From: an uncultured Bacteroidales bacterium
Lineage (GTDB): Bacteria; Bacteroidota; Bacteroidia; Bacteroidales; Bacteroidaceae
NCBI GenBank assembly: GCA_945833885.1
Contig: CAMAFY010000034.1
Coordinates: 1-32,848 of the forward strand
Direction of reading: 5' to 3'
Length of the DNA: 32,848 bases
Of the stretch, positions 22,916 to 30,700 are shown piece after piece. Position numbers and translations under genes: made by a program. How positions within the stretch are numbered: the stretch's first letter is position 1; each line of letters opens with the position of its first letter. Under the pieces are notes generated by a model, which saw nothing but the letters and a program-made list of their open reading frames with translations, did not search any database and had not been told where the DNA came from.

Positions 22916-25615
22916 ATGCAAAAATTTCTTCGAAAATCATGGCCCGATGTGCTTGTCGTCTTGGGCTTTCTGCTGCTCAGCCTCCTCTATTTCTTCACTC
23001 CGCTGAGCCAAGGTCTTGTCCTGGGCGGCCACGACACCGTGGCTGGTATGGGACAGGGGCATGAACAGCAACTCTTCAAAGAGGCAACGGGTGAGATGAC
23101 CCGCTGGACAAACAGCCTGTTTTCCGGTATGCCCACCTATCAGATTGCCCCATCTTACGGTCCCTCACACCTGTTGGACAACATTGGATGGGTGCTCGGC
23201 CTCTTCACAACCGGGCCGCTGCGCTACGTTTTCTTCTACCTTTTCGGATTCTATCTGCTGATGCGCAGCCTCTCCCTGCGGCCGGCCATCAGCGCCCTCG
23301 GCAGCATGCTCTGGGCTTTCAGCAGTTATTTCTTCATCATCATCGCCGCCGGCCACATCTGGAAGGTGAACACTTTGGGATACATTCCTCCCACCATTGC
23401 CGGACTCGTGCTTGCCTATCGCGGCAAATACCTTTGGGGTTGTCTGGTGACGGCGCTGTTCACGGCGCTGCAGGTGCTCTCGAACCATATTCAGATGAGT
23501 TACTATTTTGCCTTCCTGATGTTCTTCATCTGCGGAGCATACGGCGTGGACGCCCTGCTGAAGCACCAACTCAAAGCATGGGGAAAGGCGACTGCCGCCA
23601 TTGTACTTGGCGGACTGCTGGGTATCGCCGCCAACCTCCCCAACCTCTACCATACCTATGAATACTCGCAATATTCCATGCGCGGCCCTTCGGAACTCAA
23701 GGCTCCGGCTTCCGCCGAGGGGGCAGAAGGCATGGCGCGTCCCACCGACGGGCTCGACCGCGACTACATCACGGCGTGGAGTTACGGCATCGACGAGACG
23801 ATGACGCTCCTCATCCCGATGTACAAGGGTGGCGGAAGTTCGAGCATCTTCGACCGCGAGGATGTGGAGGATTTGGAAGGCTTCGACGACCTCAACCAGC
23901 ATTGCGGAGCCTTGTACCAGGCTATGGGCGGACAGGGTGGATATCTGCCGGGAACATCGGCGTACTGGGGCGAACAGCCCATGACGGTCGGACCCGTCTA
24001 TGTCGGCGCAATCGTCTGCTTCCTCTTCGTCCTCGGACTCTTTGTCGTGCGCGGGCCGCTCAAATGGGCGCTCCTCCTCGCCACCATCCTCAGCCTCCTC
24101 TTCTCGTGGGGCCGCAACATCATGCCCTTCACCGACTTCCTCATCGACCATCTGCCGATGTACAGCAAGTTCCGCACGGTAAGTTCGGCACTCGTGGTGG
24201 CAGAGTTCACCATGCCTCTACTTGCCGTCCTCGCACTTTCTGAGGTGCTCCGCCACCCCAAGACGCTGCTACAATCCCTCCGCGGCCGCATAGGACTGGC
24301 TGTCAGCCTCGTACTCACCGCCGGCAGTTGCCTGCTCTTTGCCCTTGTGCCATCGCTTGCCGACTGCATCAGCGGGCAGGATATGCAGATTCTCGCGCAA
24401 CTCGAGGCGATGGGAATTCCCCAGGATTTCACCCAGGGTTACCGCGCCGCCATCATTCAAGTCCACGAAGGCATCCTCTCCGCCAGCGCATGGCGCAGTT
24501 TCTCCCTCGTGGCCGTCGCCGCCACCCTCATCATCATTTATGCCTTGAAGTTCCGCAAGCGTGAGGAGGGCGACTGCAAGATGTCGCTCGCCATCGTGGC
24601 AGCCCTCTTCGTCATCTGCCTCGGGGATTTGTGGAACATCAACAGCAATTACCTCAACGAGCAGAATTTCCAGAGCGAGAACAAGCGCCTTGAAGGTTTC
24701 CGCCCGACGCCCGCCGACGAGGTGGTGCTGGCGGACAAGACGCCGGACTTCCGCGTCCTGAACCTTACCGCAGGGAATCCCTTCAACGAATCCACCAACC
24801 AGACATCCTACTGGCACAAGAGTGTCGGCGGATACCACGCCGCAAAACTCCACCGTTACCAGGACCTCATCGACCGGTACATGAATGCCGAGGTGCAACG
24901 CCTGAACGATGCCGTGCAGAAGGCCTATGCCATGGTACCCGACAGTGCGGCGTTCGAGCAGATACTTGCGGAACGCCTGGCGACTGCGGGGGCGGATGCC
25001 GATGTTAACGCCGTACAATGCCAGATTGTACGCGACGTTGTGGCGGAGAATCTTCATGCCGACAGTGTGGCTCCCGTGCTCTGCATGCTCAACACCCGTT
25101 GGATAATCGCCGGACAAATGGCGCAGACGGCATTCCTCAACACGGGTGCCAACGGCAACGCCTGGTTCGTGGAGGAGATGCAATATGTCGACGACGCGAA
25201 TGCGGAAATCGCCGCCTTGGGGGCTATGGACCTGAAACGTTCGGCCGTTGCCGACGCTAAATTCCGCGAGACACTCGGCGAGGCGGGTGGCAATGGTAAG
25301 GTGGAACTTACGCATTACCAGCCCAACGAACTGCAATATACCGTAGAAAGCGAGAAGGGCGGCATCGTTGCCTTCAGCGAAATATACTATCCCGGATGGA
25401 CCGCCACGGTAGATGGCAAGGAGGTTCCCGTGGGTCGCGTCAACTATGTGTTGCGCGCACTACGTGTAAGTCCCGGCAAGCACAAGGTGGTGATGGAGTT
25501 CCGTCCCGCCTCCGTTTCCGCAACTTCCGCCGTGGCATACGGCAGCATCCTCATCATCATCGCCGGTTTCGCTTTCGGAATCTACCGTCGTTTCCGTCTC
25601 CAGAAGAAGGCCTGA
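22916..25615 (+). CDS. YfhO-family multi-pass membrane protein
   Basis: An 899-residue protein starting MQKFLRKSWPDVLVVLG; a TTG at 22889 would add nine residues, but the ATG fits the family. It has about 12 membrane helices in the first two thirds, with large extracytoplasmic loops, and a soluble C-terminal domain ending in a final helix (ILIIIAGFAFGIY). The sequence GLVLGGHDTVAGMGQ near the start and YYPGWTATVDGKEVPVGRVN near residue 825 are typical of YfhO proteins, which are GT-C-like. In Firmicutes YfhO has been linked to glycosylation of lipoteichoic acid; in Bacteroidetes the role is unknown. It is probably a glycosyltransferase using a lipid-linked donor at the outer face (inference). 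Confidence 0.93.
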   Translation: MQKFLRKSWPDVLVVLGFLLLSLLYFFTPLSQGLVLGGHDTVAGMGQGHEQQLFKEATGEMTRWTNSLFSGMPTYQIAPSYGPSHLLDNIGWVLGLFTTGPLRYVFFYLFGFYLLMRSLSLRPAISALGSMLWAFSSYFFIIIAAGHIWKVNTLGYIPPTIAGLVLAYRGKYLWGCLVTALFTALQVLSNHIQMSYYFAFLMFFICGAYGVDALLKHQLKAWGKATAAIVLGGLLGIAANLPNLYHTYEYSQYSMRGPSELKAPASAEGAEGMARPTDGLDRDYITAWSYGIDETMTLLIPMYKGGGSSSIFDREDVEDLEGFDDLNQHCGALYQAMGGQGGYLPGTSAYWGEQPMTVGPVYVGAIVCFLFVLGLFVVRGPLKWALLLATILSLLFSWGRNIMPFTDFLIDHLPMYSKFRTVSSALVVAEFTMPLLAVLALSEVLRHPKTLLQSLRGRIGLAVSLVLTAGSCLLFALVPSLADCISGQDMQILAQLEAMGIPQDFTQGYRAAIIQVHEGILSASAWRSFSLVAVAATLIIIYALKFRKREEGDCKMSLAIVAALFVICLGDLWNINSNYLNEQNFQSENKRLEGFRPTPADEVVLADKTPDFRVLNLTAGNPFNESTNQTSYWHKSVGGYHAAKLHRYQDLIDRYMNAEVQRLNDAVQKAYAMVPDSAAFEQILAERLATAGADADVNAVQCQIVRDVVAENLHADSVAPVLCMLNTRWIIAGQMAQTAFLNTGANGNAWFVEEMQYVDDANAEIAALGAMDLKRSAVADAKFRETLGEAGGNGKVELTHYQPNELQYTVESEKGGIVAFSEIYYPGWTATVDGKEVPVGRVNYVLRALRVSPGKHKVVMEFRPASVSATSAVAYGSILIIIAGFAFGIYRRFRLQKKA

Positions 25616-25684
25616 TGCCTGCTTCCTGTAAGTGCAGCGTGGCGGAACTGCCGCTAAAACGCTGACGGACAATCCGGAAAAACA

Positions 25685-25740
25685 AAAGGAAATCCCGTTC
25701 TTCTGATGCCGAATGAGCATCGGGAGAACGGGATTCCTTT
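25685..25740. terminator. Terminator after the YfhO gene (probably bidirectional)
   Basis: AAAGGAAATCCCGTTCT (25685-25701) pairs with AGAACGGGATTCCTTT (25725-25740) with one bulged A, and the loop contains a further GATGC/GCATC pairing. A-rich and T-rich ends on both sides allow termination in both directions. It lies about 70 nt after the YfhO stop. Confidence 0.8.
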
Positions 25741-25773
25741 ATGGTCAACTCCGGAAAACGGAAAATTTTGGGC

Positions 25774-25838
25774 AAAAAAAATGGGATACCGCTGTACCCC
25801 AATCTTGTTAACCTTAAATCTAATACTATGAAAAACAC
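25774..25838 (-). ncRNA. Candidate small RNA, about 65 nt
   Basis: A complete transcription unit without a reading frame: consensus promoter just upstream (25843-25874), start expected near 25838, and a Rho-independent terminator at its end. The terminator is GGGGTAC, tetraloop AGCG, GTATCCC, then A and eight T (25781-25774). The fourth pair is G-U only on the minus strand, and would be an A/C mismatch on the plus strand, which fixes the direction. The body contains ATAGTATTAGATTTAAGG and TTAACAAGATTGG. I recall similar strings in other Bacteroidales intergenic regions, unverified. Function unknown; it lies between the YfhO terminator and the next rightward gene. Confidence 0.7.
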
Positions 25839-25842
25839 GATG

Positions 25843-25874
25843 CAAAGGTACGGACCTTTTGGACATTTTGCAAC
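25843..25874 (-). promoter_or_regulatory. Promoter of the candidate small RNA
   Basis: On the minus strand GTTG (25874-25871), 20 nt, then TACCTTTG (25850-25843), a close match to the Bacteroidetes consensus. The only leftward element it can serve is the short RNA ending at 25774; the next leftward gene is cysN, more than 3 kb away behind a convergent gene. Confidence 0.75.
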
Positions 25875-26065
25875 AAAAAGTGAGAGAAAGATGTGAAAAT
25901 GTAACTTTTTTAGCGTTTTTTGAGCAGAGAAGTTTACATTATGACAACCTCAACTCCAACATCGCTTGCAGATTCTTCCGCATTTTTCCACTGTACTTTG
26001 CCGCCATTCTGGAGAAAAAAGGGCGTTTTTTGGCGGAAAACACCCCTTCTGTCATATCTTTTTGC

Positions 26066-26073
26066 TACATTTG
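26066..26073 (+). promoter_or_regulatory. Possible promoter (-7 box) of the methyltransferase-like gene
   Basis: TACATTTG followed by CCGCC, matching TAnnTTTG, 29 nt before the ATG at 26103. No -33 element is seen at the usual spacing. Confidence 0.4.
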
Positions 26074-26102
26074 CCGCCAAATTTTCCAATATCCTCCTTC
26101 CT

Positions 26103-26774
26103 ATGCTCGATTCCGAATACCGTCTGACGGCACGCTGCTGGCGCTGGTTACGCCGATTCCGCCATCGCCGTGGCTATGGTGTGCATTCCCCTTATGCCTT
26201 CCGTTTCATCACGGATGTGGTATATCAGGAATCGGCTTACTATGCCTACGCCACGATACACGAGCGTCTGACGACCGCCAACTGGTATGCCATGCGCTAC
26301 GATGCGGAGAGCGGCATCAGCGAGAAGGACTTGCGCCTCCTCTTCCGCCTTGCGAATTTCTGCCAACCGCGACAGATTCGCCTGCACGGAAGCAGGGATA
26401 CCGTGGAGAATTGCCTGCGCCTTGCTGTACCCCTGGCCTTCGCTTCGGCAAAAACTCCGGACTTTGCCCACGCGGATTCCGGTACTCATGAAGGGCGCCA
26501 CGGCGACAATCTCCCCTCAAAAACCGATGTTTCCCGCGCGCGAATATATATATATGTAGAGGATGCCCGAAACTGTCCTCCCCCTCCCCCGACATTCCCC
26601 GCCGGCAGCATGATGGTGGTGCGGGGAATACACCGCAACGCCGAGGCAGAAGCCCGATGGAAAGCGCTGAAAGAGAGCGAAAAGGTGACGCTGACATTTG
26701 ACCTCGGACGCTTCGGAGTGGCACTTTCTGTGGAGAAAATGGTGAAACAAGATTATATCGTCTGCTATTTTTGA
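26103..26774 (+). CDS. Conserved Bacteroidetes protein, methyltransferase-like
   Basis: A 223-residue protein starting MLDSEYRLTARCWRWLRRFR at the ATG at 26103; an in-frame start further upstream would add 61 residues of low-complexity sequence that overlap the promoter-like box. The segment HRRGYGVHSPYAFRFITDV near residue 20 is the hallmark of a Bacteroidetes family annotated as class I SAM-dependent methyltransferase, and the C-terminal GIHRNAEAEARWKALKESEKVTLTFDLGRFGVALS matches its end. The central glycine-rich SAM loop is not convincing here (it reads RLHGSRDTVENC), so the enzyme may have lost SAM binding. A run of prolines (about residue 160) is odd. Function unknown. Confidence 0.7.
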   Translation: MLDSEYRLTARCWRWLRRFRHRRGYGVHSPYAFRFITDVVYQESAYYAYATIHERLTTANWYAMRYDAESGISEKDLRLLFRLANFCQPRQIRLHGSRDTVENCLRLAVPLAFASAKTPDFAHADSGTHEGRHGDNLPSKTDVSRARIYIYVEDARNCPPPPPTFPAGSMMVVRGIHRNAEAEARWKALKESEKVTLTFDLGRFGVALSVEKMVKQDYIVCYF

Positions 26775-26813
26775 CATTTTTTAGTGCTTCAACGTGAGTT
26801 TTCAGACGAAAAA

Positions 26814-26846
26814 TTTGGAGAGTTGCTGAGGAATGATGTAATTTTG
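26814..26846 (+). promoter_or_regulatory. Promoter of the DUF2795 gene
   Basis: TTTG (26814-26817), 21 nt, then TAATTTTG (26839-26846), close to the Bacteroidetes consensus. Transcription would start near 26853, giving a leader of about 110 nt that contains the hairpin at 26897-26927. Confidence 0.75.
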
Positions 26847-26896
26847 CGCCTCAATTACACAGAGGATATCCGTGTGTCACTCAAAGACACCTCCGG

Positions 26897-26927
26897 TATA
26901 AGGACCCATTCGTTGGTGGGTTCTATA
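26897..26927 (+). promoter_or_regulatory. Structured leader hairpin upstream of the DUF2795 gene
   Basis: TATA and GGACCCA (26897-26908, one bulged A) pair with TGGGTTC and TATA (26917-26927) around an 8-nt loop, giving 11 pairs including one G-U. A shorter GTGT/ACAC pairing precedes it. No U-run follows, so it is not a terminator. It may be a Bacteroidales leader RNA that acts on translation; I cannot match it to a named Rfam family without a search. Confidence 0.55.
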
Positions 26928-26961
26928 AATGTAAATCAAAAAAAACAAAACCCGAATAACC

Positions 26962-27183
26962 ATGTATTGGACTCTTGAACTTGCATCAAAACTCGAAGAT
27001 GCTCCCTGGCCTGCTACAAAGGACGAACTGATTGACTACGCCATGCGCTCCGGCGCACCTATGGAAGTGGTAGAAAACCTTCAGGAATTGGAGGATGAAG
27101 GCGAAACCTACGAGACCATCGAGGACGTTTGGCCCGACTATCCCACCAAAGAAGACTTCCTTTTCAACGAGGATGAGTATTAA
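26962..27183 (+). CDS. DUF2795 protein
   Basis: A 73-residue acidic protein widely conserved in Bacteroidales. The start MYWTLELASKLEDAPWPATKDELIDYAMRSGAPMEVVENLQ and the end WPDYPTKEDFLFNEDEY match the typical single-domain form over its full length, so the start is secure. The APWPATKDELIDYA segment is the DUF2795 core, a small helical fold. Function is unknown; its strong conservation, own promoter, structured leader and strong terminator suggest a well-expressed single gene. Confidence 0.93.
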   Translation: MYWTLELASKLEDAPWPATKDELIDYAMRSGAPMEVVENLQELEDEGETYETIEDVWPDYPTKEDFLFNEDEY

Positions 27184-27212
27184 GCCTCGGCCAGGTCTGA
27201 CAACCTAATACC

Positions 27213-27254
27213 AGCGGATTAAACAAATTTCAGTTTGTTTATCCGCTGTTTTTT
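27213..27254 (+). terminator. Rho-independent terminator of the DUF2795 gene
   Basis: AGCGGATTAAACAAA (27213-27227) pairs with TTTGTTTATCCGCT (27234-27247) with one bulged T, followed by G and six T. It starts 29 nt after the stop codon. Confidence 0.9.
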
Positions 27255-27338
27255 ATCAGTATTTACGGTTCCGTGTTTCGGAATTTTACCAAATGCAGGA
27301 GCGTTTTGAACGGACATTCCCCACGGAAATGCAGGTTT

Positions 27339-27460
27339 ATCCTACACGTCGAGCCTCATCCTACACTCCATCCTACACCAGGAGACAGCCAGTTCTGATT
27401 AGTCATTTCTCCCTTCCGTGTAGAAAATGTAGAAGAAAATTCAAAAAAAATTATTTTGAG
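27339..27460. repeat. Dispersed intergenic element, copy B (inverted relative to copy A)
   Basis: Read on the minus strand: an A/T tract (around 27460-27436), CTACATTTTCTACAC (27432-27418), 38 nt, then GGTGTAGGAT (27379-27370) and two GTGTAGGAT units (27366-27358 and 27347-27339), with start spacings of 12-13 and 19. Copy A at 4876-5001 has the same parts with gaps of 37, 12 and 18. The bases between the parts are not conserved. Confidence 0.75.
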
Positions 27461-27526
27461 AGAGAAACAACACCATCAAAACATCCGCAAAACGGATGCC
27501 GAACCACGGCATTTTCTGCCCGAAAT

Positions 27527-27561
27527 TGCGGCATTTCCTCCCGGAAAGTCCCGCACTTTTT
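27527..27561 (+). terminator. Terminator-like hairpin
   Basis: TGCGG and TTTCC (27527-27538) pair with GGAAA and CCGCA (27543-27555), followed by CTTTTT. It resembles the hairpin at 9647-9687 in arm sequence (CTGCGG/CCGCAG) and context. No gene ends directly before it on the plus strand; it may back up the DUF2795 terminator. Confidence 0.45.
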
Positions 27562-27630
27562 CACATTGTCACAAACTACTCCCATTTGATTTCTGGGCAT
27601 ACCGTCATGCTTTTAAGGACGACTATGTAA

Positions 27631-27670
27631 AATGCGCTCCACCTTGTCAACCGACTTGGTGGAGCGCATT
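27631..27670 (-). terminator. Probable terminator of the M60 peptidase gene
   Basis: AATGCGCTCCACC (27631-27643) pairs with GGTGGAGCGCATT (27658-27670) over 13 bp, and a GTC/GAC pair extends it into the loop. On the minus strand TTTTACAT follows. It lies about 120 nt after the stop of the leftward peptidase gene; 27671-27787 holds nothing I recognise. Confidence 0.7.
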
Positions 27671-27787
27671 GGTTGTAAAGAGGAGCCGGATGCTTTCCAA
27701 CATGCGGAGGATGGCGGAAAGCGATGCGGCAACAGTTATCCCCCCGTGGCGGAAAGAAGTGCCTTAGAGATAGGAAACAAATACAAA

Positions 27788-30700
27788 TCAAGGTGCAAGG
27801 ATGAGACTGCGGAGAGCCTCTACGTCAAGACTATCGCTGGCACCATCGTTGTTGAGATCGGAAATCTTGGTGGTTTCCGTCAGCGTGCCGTTCATGATAG
27901 CGATGAGGGTTGCGACATCTACGATGTTCACCTTGCCGTCGTCGTTGAAGTCTACCGTACCGAGCATGGCCAATCGCAAAGCATCGTAGGCATATTGCAG
28001 GCCGTTGAGGCGGTTGGTGAGTTGGTATACGCTGGCGTTTGTGTAGTCCGGCTCGTTGATGATGGCCGTTGAGAGGTCCTTGTTGTAGGCGGCGAGGATG
28101 ATGAGGAGATCGCTGACCGTGGCATATACCGTGGATTTCACCGCATCAAGACGACGAGGGACGACCTTCGTCAGGCTAAACTCTCCGAGGGCGAAAAACG
28201 GATGTCCGTTGGACGAGCCGTTAAAATTCGTTGCTGTCACCGACAATTTCAGATAACGGTATGCGTCGTTCTGGTTCCCGAGCATCGGAGACGTGAAGGT
28301 GCTGACGCTACCCATGGCTGTGGGAAGGCCGTCGGCTGTGGTAAGGGTGGCGATTTCGCTGAAATCGGTGCCGTCCACCGACCCTGCAATGATGATATTT
28401 GTTGGAGAGTTCTGACCCGAATAGGCACTATTGTTATGCTGGCGGTTGGAGAACCAGAAACTGAACGTTCCGAGTACATCAGTCTCGCCCATATCGATGA
28501 GCAGACAATGGTCCTCATCCGGACCGTTGGCGCTCCACGTGGTATGGAAGAAAGTGCCGGTGTCGCCATCGATAAGATTGGCAATGGGACCCTCAGTGGG
28601 TTCTTGTGCGTTGGTGCTGATATAGTATGCGGCGCCGGCATCGGCAACCTGTAGGGGAACTACCTCGCTCTCCAATCCGCTATTGTAGTTGCAATCTCCA
28701 ACGATTACCTTTGACAATAGCGTTTCGGTATCGGCGATGAGTTGCTCCAATCGCGTGCGAAGCGGCTCCTTCGCTCCGGCAGCGATGGCTTCCAACAAGG
28801 CGTTGTAAGCCGCCTGAAGTTCCTGAGCCTCCGCCGTTTTTTCCTCCGCTGTGCCGCTCACCAAAACGTTTTTGGCATCGTTAAGTTCGTCTATAGCCGT
28901 GATAACGGTTGATGGCTCTACTCCTGTATATGCCGTCTGCGGGGTGAAAACCGTTGGATGACGATAAAGTTCAAACTCACCAAGCGCAAAGAAAGGATGA
29001 TTGTTGAACACATTGCCCGTATTCGTTGCCGTCACCGTCAGCCGCAGATAACGGCATGTGTTGCCGTTGGCGTTCAGCATAGGAGACGTGAAGGTGCTGA
29101 CGCTACCCAAGGCTGTGGGAAGACCATCGGCTGTGGTAAGGGTGGCAACCTCCGAAAAAATCAATCCATCCTCGGATTCCTCAATGACGATATTCGTTGG
29201 AGAATTCATTCCCGACCATGAACTGGCGCTGGCGTTCTGGCGGTTGGAGAACCAGAAACTGAACGTTCCGAGTTCGTTAACCTCGCCCATATCGATGAGC
29301 AGATAATGGTCCTCGTCCGGTCCGTTGGCGCTCCAACTGCTGTGGAAAAAGGTGGTAGTGTTGCCATCGATAAGGTTGGCGATGGGTCCCTCAATGGGTT
29401 CCTGTGCGTTGGTGCTGATATAATATGCGGCGCCGGCATCGGTAACCTGCAACGGAATGTCCACCTTCTCCACACCATAGGATTTGCAGACCTCACCCAA
29501 AAGGATTTCCGTTTTGCTGATGATGTCCGCCAATTCCTGGGAAGCGGCATTCTCTTCTGACTCTTCAGCAAGCACGATTTCCCATTGTGAAGCCGATGCG
29601 TCGCCCGTCCAACCTACAATGGTATAACTTTGTGATGCGGCACAATGCAGGAATCTGTAGCCTTGAGCGGCATGGGAGTTCAGGGAGAAGACGCCCGTTT
29701 CCGTCTCATCCAAAGTGAACTTGAAGGCATCGTCCGTCGATTCCGCCACAGCCGTTGCCTGCGTAGACGTGCCCAACGTGCTGATATATTTACCGTTCTG
29801 CTTGTTTTGTATGTAATATTCACCGTCGTTTCCGGTACTTACGAACAACCATGTTCCAGCATCTCCCGGTGTGGATGTAGCGGAAGTCAGTTTATCATCA
29901 TCGGTGATGATGGCATATCGTCCGTCATAGTAATGGCTTTTCAACGTGTAATAGTTTCCACTTACAAGCCCTACCTTGTAGACATCGCCCTGAATCTCAA
30001 CGGTCGCCATCGCGCTGTTCAGCAACGTTATCATTTCACTGTAATATGCGGCATGCTCCATGTCGAGGATTTCCTGCGCGTTTGCGGCAAGTTCCTTCAA
30101 CTGCACCATCGCCTCCGCCTTATAGAATCCCACACGACTGTTGTCCTCCACGGTGGTTTCCGTTAGCGCCTTCAGTTTTTCAAGGCAATTTTCCAGGACC
30201 GCACGCTTGTCCTCATCGCTGCCAACCTCAGAGATGCTCTTTACCTCCACCATTGTTCCGTCGGCATTCACAGCAAAGACGGTAAAGCCTTTCTGAATGG
30301 CTTCTGCTGGCAGGCTGAGAGAGCGGCTGTTTTGGAAAGTCTGCAACAGTCCGTCAGCATCGTAAACCAAGAAACCGACACCGCCCTCTCCATTCATTGT
30401 GAGGCTGTTACCCTCGATTTGGTAACTGCTATATGCGGCAGGAGTGGCACTTGCCCCATCCGCATACTCGTCGACGCTGCCAAGTTCTCCGCAAGAGCCG
30501 ATGGCATGGCTGTGGGTGGGGCGCATATCAGTGGTACCATTTGCCCACGCATCCCAACGTAACGAAGGTTTTATGCGGTCCTCTATGAAGATGATGCTCT
30601 TGTTCTCGGCAAAGCCCATTGCCTTTACCTCCGCTATGGCTGCATCTATCTGGCTTTGCGTCAGAGAGAGCGTACGAGAGGTGTAGTCTCCAAAGACCGT

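Noticed and set aside
25828-25896. Short plus-strand frame MKNTMQRYGPFGHF...
   Set aside because: It spans the minus-strand promoter box of the candidate small RNA and has no start signal of its own; the promoter and terminator explain the sequence better.
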